From assembly GCF_024584805.1 (NCBI RefSeq), contig NZ_CP075715.1:372001-436000 (forward strand): a stretch of DNA of 64,000 nt. The letters are read 5' to 3'. Numbering within the stretch: the first letter of the stretch is position 1; each line of letters begins with the position of its first letter. The notes beneath the pieces are model-generated. The model ran no database searches, had not been told where the DNA came from, and saw nothing but the letters and a program-made list of their open reading frames with translations. The position numbers were made by a program, and so were the translations under genes. The DNA comes from Streptomyces sp. FIT100 (GTDB taxonomy: Bacteria; Actinomycetota; Actinomycetes; Streptomycetales; Streptomycetaceae). Shown piece after piece: positions 1-7,594 of the stretch.

Positions 1-855
1 GCGGCAGACGCCGAGCAGGACGGCCGTACCGAGGAGGACGGCACCGACGGGGATCCACACCACCGTCCAGGTGGTGCCGGCCAGTCCGCCGAGCATCCAG
101 CGCAGCGCCGACTGGGTCTTGTGCGGGTCGTCGGAGGTGACGACGAGGAAGCCGGCGAGCGCCGACAGCACCTCGGCCGTGGCCACGCCCGCCAGCACCA
201 GCCTCACCGTGGTCATCCGCCCGCCGGACCTGGCCAGGAAGTAGACGGCGACGAGGGCGGCGAGAGCGCCGAGGAACGCGACCACCGGCAGGGAGAACAC
301 GCCGAACAGGGTCAGGTTGAAGACGACGACCAGCACCGCGCCGACCGACGCGCCCGACGACACCCCGAGCAGCATCGGGTCCGCGAGCGGGTTGCGTACC
401 AGCGCCTGGAGCGCCATCCCGCAGACCGCCAGGCCCGCGCCCACGACACCGGCGAGCAGTACGCGGGGCAGCCGTACGTCGATGACGATCGTCTCGCGGA
501 CCGGGGTCCAGGTCGCATCGGCCAGCGCCGGATGCACCCGGTGCAGCAGGATGCCCCAGACCTCGTCGGCCGGGACGGCGATGGAACCGGCCGCGATCCC
601 GAAGGTCGCCGCGACGGCGAGCAGTGCGCCCAGCAGCACGAGCACGAGCGGGTAGGGGATCCCGGGGCGCCGGGCGGCGGCCACTTCCGTTGTTCCGCTC
701 GGACCCGTCACCCCGGCCGCGCCTGCCGCACCTCCCGCACCTCCCGCACCTCCCGCACCTGCCGCGTCCGTCGCATTCGCGGCATTCACGAGGTCCGCTG
801 CATCCACCGTATCCACCGCACGGGTCCCGCCCACGGCGTCGGTCGCGCCGCTCAC
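1..855 (-). CDS. FecCD-type ABC importer permease, probable corrinoid uptake (partial)
   Basis: Inner-membrane permease of a BtuC/FecCD importer that would pass its ligand from the lipoprotein encoded just upstream to the cytoplasm. The GTG start (853-855) overlaps the TGA of the binding-protein gene, so the two are translationally coupled. 285 codons are present and the C-terminus lies outside the window. After a poorly conserved Ala/Gly-rich N-terminal tail with GAG-type repeats (about 60 residues), the family core is visible: a first membrane helix, the RLPRVLLAGVVGAGLAVCG segment, then ALVRNPLADPMLLGVSSGAS, typical of BtuC/FecD. FecCD permeases normally have ten helices and about 330-350 residues. 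The cobalamin riboswitch heading this unit favours B12 or cobinamide over ferric siderophore as substrate; that is inference. The ATPase is expected beyond position 1. Confidence 0.85.
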   Translation of the reverse strand, partial: MSGATDAVGGTRAVDTVDAADLVNAANATDAAGAGGAGGAGGAAGAAGVTGPSGTTEVAAARRPGIPYPLVLVLLGALLAVAATFGIAAGSIAVPADEVWGILLHRVHPALADATWTPVRETIVIDVRLPRVLLAGVVGAGLAVCGMALQALVRNPLADPMLLGVSSGASVGAVLVVVFNLTLFGVFSLPVVAFLGALAALVAVYFLARSGGRMTTVRLVLAGVATAEVLSALAGFLVVTSDDPHKTQSALRWMLGGLAGTTWTVVWIPVGAVLLGTAVLLGVCR

Positions 856-1847
856 TTGAAGCGGTCCGGGTGGAGCTGGCGGGCCAGGGACTCCACGCCG
901 GACGGCACCCGGACGCCCAGCACGGTGGACGACAGCGGCAGCACCGCGAACCGCTTGTTCTTGATGGCGGGTACGTCCTTCAGCGCCGGATTCGCCAGCA
1001 GGAACTTCTTCTTGTCCTCGACCGGCTGATCGCCGTAGTCGTAGATGACGACGACCTCGGGCGCACGCTCGGCCACCTGCTCGAACGACACGTCGCCGAA
1101 CGCCTTGTCCAGGTCGGCGAAGAGGTTCACCCCGCCCGCCTGCTTGATCATCTCGTTGCCGATGCCCGCCCCGCCGGCCGTGAAGGCGGTCTTGTCGCCG
1201 CTGTCGTACACGAAGATCTTGACCGGCCTGACTCCGGCAAGCTTGTCGTTGACGGCGTCCAGCGTGCCGTGCACCTTCTTCACCTGCTGCTCGGCGCGGT
1301 CCGGTACGCCGAAGATCTTGGCCACGTTCCGGATCTCCTGGTCCACCATGGCCATCGTCACGGGACCGGACGGGCACTCCTCGATGTTCAGATAGGAGTG
1401 GACGCCCGCCTGGGAGAGGGCGTCGCGACTGCGGCCTTCCTTCTCGTCGAAGGTGCTGGCGAAGCCGCCGTAGGCGAAGTCGGGTTCGGCGGCCAGCAGG
1501 GTCTCGAAGGAGGGGTACTCCTTGGCGAGAGCCTTGATCCCGTCGTACGCGTCCTGGTACTCCGGGAGGATCCTGTCGTCGAGGTAGGCCGTGCCGACCA
1601 TCGACTTCTCCAGCCCGAGGGCCAGCATGACCTCGGTCGCGTGCTGGTTGAGCGAGACCGCGCGCTGCGGAGGGCGCTGATAGGTGGTCTTCACACCGCA
1701 GTTGGACACCGTGACCGGGAACCCCTTGGGGGCGGGGGCCGCCGGCGCGGCGTTGTCGCGGGCTGCCGTGCCGCCGCAGCCGGACAGCAGCAGGGCCGCC
1801 GCGACCATGGCGGCGGACAGCAGGGAGATCGGGCGCTTGCCCATCAT
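852..1847 (-). CDS. Periplasmic-binding lipoprotein of the riboswitch-controlled importer (BtuF-like)
   Basis: 331-residue substrate-binding lipoprotein. The N-terminus has a basic start, a hydrophobic stretch and the lipobox LLLSGC, so the mature protein should begin at Cys24 and be membrane-anchored. The remainder is a class III periplasmic-binding fold (PF01497 type), with an AVSLNQHATEVMLALGLE segment and a long connecting helix as in BtuF/FhuD. Two adjacent ATG codons (1847, 1844) are possible starts; 1847 is better placed behind GAGGA. The stop overlaps the permease start by 4 nt. The gene lies 131 nt downstream of the [2Fe-2S] protein gene in the same unit under the cobalamin riboswitch. 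Sequence similarity alone would allow an iron-complex ligand; the riboswitch makes a corrinoid more likely. Confidence 0.85.
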   Translation of the reverse strand: MMGKRPISLLSAAMVAAALLLSGCGGTAARDNAAPAAPAPKGFPVTVSNCGVKTTYQRPPQRAVSLNQHATEVMLALGLEKSMVGTAYLDDRILPEYQDAYDGIKALAKEYPSFETLLAAEPDFAYGGFASTFDEKEGRSRDALSQAGVHSYLNIEECPSGPVTMAMVDQEIRNVAKIFGVPDRAEQQVKKVHGTLDAVNDKLAGVRPVKIFVYDSGDKTAFTAGGAGIGNEMIKQAGGVNLFADLDKAFGDVSFEQVAERAPEVVVIYDYGDQPVEDKKKFLLANPALKDVPAIKNKRFAVLPLSSTVLGVRVPSGVESLARQLHPDRFK

Positions 1848-1978
1848 GTGGTGGGTCCTCTCACCGCAGGGTGGTCCGGGAAGTGGGCCGGAGACGGCCG
1901 GATTTCGGGAGTCCGGCCCGTGGTGACCGCGGCCTGTCGCGGCGGGCCGGGTCGAGGAAGGTCGGGTTCGGGGCCGGG

Positions 1979-2371
1979 TCAGCCGACGTCACGGAGCGGC
2001 CCGGACCGGGCGCGCCGCGGCGGCGTGAAGGCATAGAGGTCGAGGATGTCCGGCGGCGCGGCGACGCCGGGGCCGCCCGCCCGTACCCAGGTGACGATGT
2101 CCTCGGTCGCGGCAGGGTCGTTGACGAGGCCGAACCAGGCCGGCCGGCCACCGGCGGCGCGTCCTTCTGACGACGGCTGGACGACGACCACGTTCGCCTG
2201 GTCGCACACGTCGAGACAGTCGCTGATCCGGACCGGGGCGGCCTCGGCGAGGCGCGCGGTCTGCTCGGCGTGGTCGACGCCGGTCACCTTGGTGCTGCCG
2301 CAGCAGCAGTCCCGGCACACCACGACCCTGCACGGAACCCAACCGGCAGACGATGGCCCCACGGGCATCAC
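1979..2371 (-). CDS. Small [2Fe-2S] thioredoxin-like ferredoxin protein, first gene of the B12-riboswitch unit
   Basis: 130-residue cytoplasmic protein resembling the (2Fe-2S) thioredoxin-like ferredoxins. Cysteines cluster in CRDCCCGS near residue 19 and in CLDVC about 30 residues later, the usual four-ligand layout with spare cysteines. It has no signal peptide. A GTG (2371) followed directly by ATG (2368) sits 7 nt behind a strong GGAGGAGG ribosome site; I chose the GTG by spacing. A hairpin (2387-2405) lies immediately upstream of that ribosome site, so translation may be switched by the cobalamin riboswitch. The role is not established. Being first in a corrinoid-uptake unit suggests a redox step on imported corrinoid (for example Co reduction) or assistance to a chelatase, but this is conjecture. 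Confidence 0.7.
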   Translation of the reverse strand: MMPVGPSSAGWVPCRVVVCRDCCCGSTKVTGVDHAEQTARLAEAAPVRISDCLDVCDQANVVVVQPSSEGRAAGGRPAWFGLVNDPAATEDIVTWVRAGGPGVAAPPDILDLYAFTPPRRARSGPLRDVG

Positions 2372-2415
2372 GACAAGCCCTCCTCCCTGGGGAGATCCGC
2401 CCCAGTCACGTCGAG

Positions 2416-2570
2416 GAGGCGACCGCGTGAGTCTCCTGGCTCTCGGGTCAGTGCTCGTCCCGGCCTTCCCACCCGCATCCGGGCAGTGGTCTGTTCGGGA
2501 TCCGCTCGCCGATCACAGTGGCGGGACCGCGCCGGATTCACACCGGCTTCCTCGTTCCGCCGTCGCCTTT
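2416..2570 (-). ncRNA. Cobalamin (adenosylcobalamin) riboswitch
   Basis: Read on the minus strand, the region has the hallmarks of the B12 riboswitch: GGAAGCCGGTGTGAATCC, then CGGTCCCGCCACTGT (2517-2533 area), and near the 3' end the GCCAGGAGAC box. The closing stem is visible: GGCGAC at 2562-2567 pairs with GTCGCC at 2418-2423. A further hairpin (CTGGGG/CCCCAG, 2387-2405) lies between the aptamer and the ribosome site of the first gene and may be the expression platform. High B12 would be expected to lower expression of the importer encoded at 1-2371. Confidence 0.93.
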
Positions 2571-2736
2571 TCGCGCAACATCATCGCAGAAAGACACGTC
2601 GTGTCATACGCCGGGGCCTGAACCGGCCGCGGAGAACCGCCGCACACGCCCCGCGGGCGCGCGCGACGCACGCTGCCGCTCACTCCCGCGCGCCCCGCGG
2701 GGACCCTCGCGGCGGCGGACAGGTCGGGGACGGGGG
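2571..2736. other. GC-rich spacer upstream of the riboswitch
   Basis: No coding pattern is convincing on either strand. The promoter for the riboswitch transcript must lie here, reading leftward, but I cannot point to unambiguous hexamers. Confidence 0.5.
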
Positions 2737-3067
2737 TCACGCCGAGCGGTCCGCCACCGGATACGGGACGAACGTGCTGCCGTTCTCGTCGATCCGCACC
2801 GGGCGGCCGAGCGGCGGCGCCGCCCCACTGCGGGCAGTCGAGGCGCTCGCAGACCCGGCACTCCATGCCGATGGGGGTGGCGGCGGACGCGTTGCCGAGG
2901 TCGAGGCCGTCGGACCAGACCAGGCGCGAGGCGTGGCGGAGCTCGCATCCCAGGCCGACGGCGAAGGTCTTGCCGGGTTCACCCCAGCCGCCACGGTGCC
3001 GGGTGAGCGTAGGGGCGGTCCACAAGTAGCACTGCCCGTACGGCATTTCCGCGACCTGGACGTGGAG
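2737..3067 (-). pseudogene. C-terminal remnant of a ScfR/RamB-type short-chain fatty acid regulator
   Basis: Only the C-terminal domain (the DUF2083-type metal-binding end) of this regulator family is recognisable. One frame reads PGKTFAVGLGCELRHASRL, then GLDLGNASAATPIGMECRVC and ERLDCPQ. The expected continuation, PPLGRPVRIDENGSTFVPYP, is found in another frame, so there is at least one frameshift near 2830. The N-terminal helix-turn-helix and the central region are absent. RamB/ScfR proteins normally have about 470 residues and control short-chain acyl-CoA metabolism. The remnant converges on a broken 3-hydroxybutyryl-CoA dehydrogenase, a functionally matching neighbour, suggesting a lost two-gene module. 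Confidence 0.75.
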
Positions 3068-3359
3068 TCCGGATTCGCCTCCGCGGCCGACGTGGACAGC
3101 GGCATGGGCTGGGCTGCGCCCGCCCCATGGGTCCGCTGAAGCTCGCGGACCTGATCGGTCCGGACACTGTGGCCTCGATGGCCGAGTCCCTGTACGACGA
3201 GTTCAAGGAACCTGTACGCACCGCCGCCGCTGCTCCAGCGGATGGTGGAGGCAGGGGCTGCTCGGCCGCAAGTGCGGCCGGGGCTTCCCCACGTACGACC
3301 GCGGCTGAGGAGCCGGCACGACCCCGGGACGGGTCCCGGGCCCCCGGTCGCGGGTCCTC
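3050..3359 (+). pseudogene. C-terminal remnant of 3-hydroxybutyryl-CoA dehydrogenase with several frameshifts
   Basis: The end of a 3-hydroxyacyl-CoA dehydrogenase can be pieced together from three frames: ESGFASAADVDSGM, then GCARPMGPLKLADLIG and TVASMAESLYDEFKEP, then LYAPPPLLQRMVEAG, then GLLGRKCGRGFPTYDRG before a stop. At least three frameshifts separate these pieces. The NAD-binding Rossmann half is missing. The intact enzyme would reduce acetoacetyl-CoA or oxidise 3-hydroxybutyryl-CoA. Here it cannot be functional. It overlaps by a few bases, tail to tail, with the ScfR/RamB remnant, so the two were joined by a deletion. Confidence 0.8.
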
Positions 3360-3400
3360 GGGTCCACGGACCCACGGACCCACGGACCCGCGCTGGCCGC
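3358..3400. repeat. Short direct repeat, unit CACGGACC x3
   Basis: Three consecutive copies of CACGGACC followed by a partial copy, just past the dehydrogenase remnant and before the end of the fused permease gene. Similar GGGACCCAC repeats occur at 13643-13678. Confidence 0.8.
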
Positions 3401-3407
3401 ACGCGTC

Positions 3408-5474
3408 CTAGCGACGGCTGCGTACGAGCAGATGCAGGAAGTACGGCGTGCCGATCACGGCGGTCATCAGGCCGGCGCCGAGCTGGGCGGGCGCGATCAC
3501 GATCCGGCCCAGCAGGTCCGCGACACAGACGAGCACGGCACCGAGGAGGACCGAGACCGGAACCACCCGGGCGTGCTGCCGGCCCACGAGGGCCCTGGCC
3601 GCGTGCGGTGCCACAAGCCCCACGAAGCCGATGGTGCCCGCGGCGGCCACGGCGGTGGCGCTGAGCAGGACGCTCAGTACGAGGAAGCCGAGGCGCCCCC
3701 GTGCCAGATCGAGGCCCAGGAGCCTCGGGGTGTCCTCGTCCAGCGACACGAGGTCGAGTTCGGTGTGCCGCGCGGCCGCGATGAGCAGGCCCAGGGCGAG
3801 CACGGCCGCGAGGGGTGCCACGTCGGGCAGGGTCCGCCCGTAGGTGGAGCCCGACAGCCAGGTGAGGGCTTTCGTCGCGTTGAACGGGTCCGTGAGGACG
3901 ATCAGCAGGCTGATCAGCGCGGCGCTGCCGGTGGCGACGCCGAACCCGACGAGTACGAGCCGGTTCTGCTGGAACCCGCCGCGCGCGGCCAGTCCGAAGA
4001 CGAGGACGGAACTGGCCGCGGCGCCCGCGAACGCGGCGGCGGCGACGCTCCACGATCCGGCCACGGGCACCGTCGTCACGAGGAGCACGGCGCCGAACGC
4101 CGCCCCTCCGGAGACGCCGAGGACTCCGGGCTCCGCGAGCGGGTTGCGGGTCACGGCCTGGACGAGCGTTCCGGCCAGGGCCAGTGCCGCGCCCGCGAGG
4201 AGAGCCGCGAGGACCCGGGGCACCCGGGTGTCCAGCACGAAGGAGACGGCCCGACCGGCGCGGCCCTGGGCCCAGTTCACGACATCGCCCAGCAGCAGTT
4301 TGCTGTCGCCCAGCAGCACGGCGGCGATCGTCACGCCGACGAGCACGGCCACCAGCACGGCCGTGGTGGTCAGGAAGACCGTCCGGCTCCTGATGCGCAG
4401 CCGGTCGGGCGCGGCGGCTCCGGCGGTGTCCCGGACCCGGGTGGCCATCGTGATGAGGAACGCGGCTCCGACGAGGCTGGTGGCGACGCCTGTCGGCACG
4501 GCGACCGCCGCGTCCGTCGGCACGAAGGCGCGCAGGAGGACGTCGGAGCCGAGTACCAGCACCGCCCCGGCGAGGCCCGCGACCGGAATGGCCGTACGCG
4601 CACGGGAGTACGCGCGGAACCTGCGGGCGAGCGGGCGGACGAGGGCGGGGGCGCACAGTCCGACGAAGCCGATCGGTCCGGCGAGCGTGACGGCCGCCGC
4701 GGAGAGCAGCGCCGCGAGCACGACCGCCGTGACACGGGTGGCGCGCACGGGCACACCGAGGCCGCGGGCCGCGTCGTCGCCCAGAGCCAGGGCGTCGATC
4801 CGGCGGGCGAGGAGCATCAGGCCGACGAGACCGACGAGGCCGATCGGCGCCAGCTGCGCGACGGCGTCGAACCCGTTCTGGGAGATGCTGCCCTGGTTCC
4901 ACTGGTACAGGCCCTCGGTCTGCTGGGGGAACAGCAGGAGCAGCCCCTCGGTGACGGCGATGAGGCCGAGGGTGAGGGCGCTGCCGGCGAGCACGAGCCG
5001 TACGGTGCCCGTGCCCAGGCCCGACAGTCCGAGCACGACGGCCGCAGCCGCGAGGCCGCCGGCGAAGGCGACGCCGGAGGTGGCGAACAGTGGCAGCGAG
5101 ATCCCGGTGACGGCGGTGAGCCCGAGGGCCAGGTACGAACCCGCGTTCACCGCGAGCGTGTCGGGTGAGGCGAGCACGTTGCGGCTCACCGCCTGGAGGG
5201 CGGCGCCCGCCATACCGAGCACGGCCCCGACGAGCAGCCCAGCGGTCATCCTCGGCAGCCGGGAGGCGATGATGACGGAGGCGTCGTCCGGGTCGGCGCG
5301 TCCGGTGAGCGCCTTCCAGATCTCGGGGGCGCCGACGGCGGCCGTGCCCTGTGTGATGTCGACGACCGCGAGGACGGCGACGAGAAGGACCAGTGCGGCC
5401 GTCACCGCGGCCGCGCCCGTCCGGGACGGGGCCGCCGGCGGACGGGTGGCGGCGGTGGAAGCGGTGACGGCCAT
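3408..5474 (-). CDS. Fused double FecCD permease of a ferric-siderophore importer (FhuB-like)
   Basis: 688-residue membrane protein made of two tandem FecCD permease units. The N-half carries RLPRMTAGLLVGAVLGMAG and SRNVLASPDTLAVNAGS; the C-half carries TRVPRVLAALLAGAALALAG and TRNPLAEPGVLGVSGGAAFG. Each half should supply about ten helices, so one polypeptide replaces the usual homodimer, as in FhuB. The ATG at 5472-5474 is chosen because it begins the first hydrophobic unit and lies 5 nt after the stop of the binding protein; the longer upstream frame is only an overlap. It is last in the order ATPase, binding protein, permease, all minus strand, headed by an iron box. Substrate specificity cannot be read from sequence. 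Confidence 0.9.
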   Translation of the reverse strand: MAVTASTAATRPPAAPSRTGAAAVTAALVLLVAVLAVVDITQGTAAVGAPEIWKALTGRADPDDASVIIASRLPRMTAGLLVGAVLGMAGAALQAVSRNVLASPDTLAVNAGSYLALGLTAVTGISLPLFATSGVAFAGGLAAAAVVLGLSGLGTGTVRLVLAGSALTLGLIAVTEGLLLLFPQQTEGLYQWNQGSISQNGFDAVAQLAPIGLVGLVGLMLLARRIDALALGDDAARGLGVPVRATRVTAVVLAALLSAAAVTLAGPIGFVGLCAPALVRPLARRFRAYSRARTAIPVAGLAGAVLVLGSDVLLRAFVPTDAAVAVPTGVATSLVGAAFLITMATRVRDTAGAAAPDRLRIRSRTVFLTTTAVLVAVLVGVTIAAVLLGDSKLLLGDVVNWAQGRAGRAVSFVLDTRVPRVLAALLAGAALALAGTLVQAVTRNPLAEPGVLGVSGGAAFGAVLLVTTVPVAGSWSVAAAAFAGAAASSVLVFGLAARGGFQQNRLVLVGFGVATGSAALISLLIVLTDPFNATKALTWLSGSTYGRTLPDVAPLAAVLALGLLIAAARHTELDLVSLDEDTPRLLGLDLARGRLGFLVLSVLLSATAVAAAGTIGFVGLVAPHAARALVGRQHARVVPVSVLLGAVLVCVADLLGRIVIAPAQLGAGLMTAVIGTPYFLHLLVRSRR

Positions 5475-5479
5475 GGGTG

Positions 5480-6457
5480 TTACTTCGTCAGTGCCTGGAC
5501 GACGGCGTCGACGTACTTGCCCATCGACTCGGGGCCGCCGAACATCCAGATGCCGTCGGGGAGCCGGTGGACGTTGCCCTTCTTCACGAACGGCAGGGAG
5601 GTCCACACCTTGTGCTTGGCGAGGACACCGTTGAACGGGGTGCTGGCCTTGTCACCGTCGCTGCCGATGTAGGCGAACTGCACGTCGCCGAGGTTGGTGA
5701 GGCCCTCGACGTCGGTGGCGGCGAGTCCGTAGCTCTCGTCGCCCTTGACGGTCCAGGCGTTCTTCAGACCGAGCTGCTCGTTGACGCCGCCGATGAGCGA
5801 GCCGCTGGTGTACGGCCTGATCGAGACCTGGTTGGAGACGACGTAGCCGTCGGCGAAGGCGTACTTCGTGCCGGCGAGTCCGGCGTCGGCGAGGGACTTC
5901 TTGCCCTCGGCGAGCTTCGCCTCGAAGCCCTTCTTGAGCTTCTCGGCCCGCTCCGTGGTGCCGGTGGCCTTCGCGATGAGGTCGAGGTTCTCGGTCATCT
6001 GCCCGATCGGGTCGGAGGCGTCGGCGGCGCGCACCTCCAGGACGGGGGCGACCTTGCGGAGCTGCTTCACGGCGGCCGGCGGCAGGTCGCTGGTGGCCAC
6101 GATGAGGTCCGGCGCCAGGGAGGCGATGGTGTCCATGCTCGGCTCGCCGCGCGTGCCGATGTCCTTGGGCTCGTTCCTCAGCGGGACCGCGGTGTCCCAG
6201 GTCTTGTAGCCCTTGACATCGGCGACACCGGCGGGGTCGACGCCCAGCGATATCAGGTTCTCGACGACGTTCCATTCGGTTCCGACGACCTTCTTGGCGG
6301 GTCCGTCGAGTTCCACCTTCGCGCCGGTCGCGTCGGTGAGGGTGATCGGCTCGGCGCTCTTCTTCGCGCCGTCGGCGGCGGGCTCGGTCGTCCCGCAGGC
6401 GGTCAGGGTGAGGGCCGCCGCGGAAGCGACCGCGGCGGTGAGGAGGAGGCGTCTCAT
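5480..6457 (-). CDS. Ferric-siderophore-binding lipoprotein
   Basis: 325-residue class III periplasmic-binding lipoprotein. The signal peptide MRRLLLTAAVASAAALTLTAC ends in the lipobox LTAC (Cys21). The body shows the FecB/FhuD-type ligand fold: a first lobe with EWNVVENLISLGVDPAGV, DLIVATSDLPPAAVKQL, a long linking helix, and a second lobe with FAYIGSDGD. The ATG overlaps the stop of the ATPase gene (ATGA), and the permease starts 5 nt after its own stop, so the three genes are tightly coupled. The iron box before the first gene indicates repression by iron-loaded DmdR-type regulator. Related actinobacterial proteins bind hydroxamate siderophores, but the ligand is not determined here. Confidence 0.88.
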   Translation of the reverse strand: MRRLLLTAAVASAAALTLTACGTTEPAADGAKKSAEPITLTDATGAKVELDGPAKKVVGTEWNVVENLISLGVDPAGVADVKGYKTWDTAVPLRNEPKDIGTRGEPSMDTIASLAPDLIVATSDLPPAAVKQLRKVAPVLEVRAADASDPIGQMTENLDLIAKATGTTERAEKLKKGFEAKLAEGKKSLADAGLAGTKYAFADGYVVSNQVSIRPYTSGSLIGGVNEQLGLKNAWTVKGDESYGLAATDVEGLTNLGDVQFAYIGSDGDKASTPFNGVLAKHKVWTSLPFVKKGNVHRLPDGIWMFGGPESMGKYVDAVVQALTK

Positions 6458-7314
6458 GAGGTGGTGCTGAGCCTTTCGCTTCGCGAGTGGTGGCGGCCGA
6501 TCGCGCGGGTGCGCAGCCGGCCGGTGAGGGGATCGGTGTCGACCTCGATGCGGATGCCGTAGGTGTCGGTCAGTCGCCGCGCGGTCAGTACGTCCTCGGG
6601 GAGGCCGTCGGCGATGATCCGCCCCTGATGGAGCAGAGCGATCCGGTTGGCGACGGCCGCGGCCTGGTCGAGGTCGTGGAGGACGGCGCCCACGGCGATC
6701 CCGTGGTCGTCCGCCAGGTCGCGGACGAGGTCGAGGAGTTCGACCTGGTACCGCAGGTCGAGGTAGGTCGTCGGTTCGTCGAGGAGCAGTACGCCGGTCT
6801 CCTGCGCGAGGCAGCAGGCGAGCCACACGCGCTGGAGCTGTCCTCCGGAGAGATGCTCGGCGCCTCGGTCGGCGAGTTCCGCGACGCCCGTCATGGCGAG
6901 CGCACGGTCCACCGCCGTCCGGCCGCCGGGATCCGCGGCGCTCCAGCGCCCCCGGTACGGGTAGCGGCCGAACTCGACGACGTCCCGTACGGTCAGCCCG
7001 CTGGGGGTGGGGCGCCCCTGTGTCAGCAGGGCGACCCGCCGCGAGAACTCACGGGAGGTCAGGGCGAGACCGTCGGTGTCGGCGTCGATGACGAGCGTGG
7101 CGGTCCTGGGCCGCTGCAGCCGTGCGAGCGTGCGCAGCAGCGTCGACTTGCCGCTGCCGTTCGGGCCGACGAGGACGGTCACTTCGCCGGGCCGCAGCGT
7201 CAACGACGCGTCGTGCACGACGCCGACACCGTCGTAGGCCACGGTGACGCTCGTGGCCGACAGTTCATGGCCACGGGGACCCGTGGCCGCGAGGATCTCT
7301 TCACCGACTTTCAC
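6454..7314 (-). CDS. ATPase of ferric-siderophore ABC importer (FepC-like)
   Basis: 286-residue ATP-binding subunit. Visible motifs are Walker A GPNGSGKST (about residue 51), Q-loop LLTQGRPTPSG, signature LSGGQLQR, Walker B GVLLLDEPT with the catalytic Glu, D-loop YLDL and the switch His in VLHDLDQAA. The order and spacing fit FepC/FhuC. The annotated start is GTG at 7312-7314. There is no ribosome site before it, and the iron box ends only 4 nt upstream, so the mRNA may be leaderless. First gene of the importer unit. Confidence 0.9.
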   Translation of the reverse strand: MKVGEEILAATGPRGHELSATSVTVAYDGVGVVHDASLTLRPGEVTVLVGPNGSGKSTLLRTLARLQRPRTATLVIDADTDGLALTSREFSRRVALLTQGRPTPSGLTVRDVVEFGRYPYRGRWSAADPGGRTAVDRALAMTGVAELADRGAEHLSGGQLQRVWLACCLAQETGVLLLDEPTTYLDLRYQVELLDLVRDLADDHGIAVGAVLHDLDQAAAVANRIALLHQGRIIADGLPEDVLTARRLTDTYGIRIEVDTDPLTGRLRTRAIGRHHSRSERLSTTS

Positions 7315-7318
7315 GAGG

Positions 7319-7337
7319 CCAGGTTAGCCTAACCTTA
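7319..7337 (-). promoter_or_regulatory. Iron box (DmdR/IdeR-type operator)
   Basis: The minus-strand sequence TAAGGTTAGGCTAACCTGG matches 16 of 19 positions of the palindromic iron box TTAGGTTAGGCTAACCTAA bound by DmdR1/IdeR. It lies 4 nt upstream of the ATPase start, covering the expected promoter or transcription start of the siderophore importer. Confidence 0.88.
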
Positions 7338-7416
7338 GTAGCTGCCTACAGGGGGGTGGGCGGCCTGGCGCACATCGCCTCCTCGCGCGATCGGTTCATA
7401 CCGACAGAACGTGGAC

Positions 7417-7440
7417 ACAATGTTTACACGTCAACATTGT
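7417..7440. promoter_or_regulatory. Perfect 8-bp inverted repeat, candidate repressor operator
   Basis: ACAATGTT, 8 bp, AACATTGT: perfect arms in an AT-richer pocket between the divergent siderophore importer and the carboxymuconolactone-decarboxylase-like gene. Size and symmetry fit a TetR- or MarR-family operator. The cognate regulator is not obvious; the nearest TetR gene in the window is disrupted (21021-23152). Confidence 0.5.
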
Positions 7441-7530
7441 CAACCGCGTGAGAGGGGATCTCCGTGATCGCGACGTTCGCCCGGAACCGGAGGGGCTCGG
7501 CCCGGGAGACGCAGATCACACCTCGGCCCG

Positions 7531-7557
7531 TGTCACATCTCGGCGGGCTGTCCAGTC
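7531..7557 (+). promoter_or_regulatory. ECF41-type promoter TGTCACA-N16-AGTC
   Basis: TGTCACA at 7531-7537, 16-nt spacer, AGTC at 7554-7557, 38 nt before the ATG at 7595. It matches the published ECF41 target layout (TGTCACA, 16 nt, CGTC) except for the first base of the -10. Confidence 0.75.
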
Positions 7558-7594
7558 AGTGGTGTGTATCTGCAATCTCGGCAAGGAGATCGCC

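Noticed and set aside
2737-4902. Open frame of 721 codons on the minus strand
   Set aside because: Arg/Pro-rich shadow of the fused permease in another frame. Only its last 30 codons are meaningful, as part of the ScfR/RamB remnant.
3432-5168. Open frame of 578 codons on the plus strand
   Set aside because: Antisense to the fused permease, extremely rich in Gly/Arg/Glu/Asp, no ribosome site; a composition artefact.
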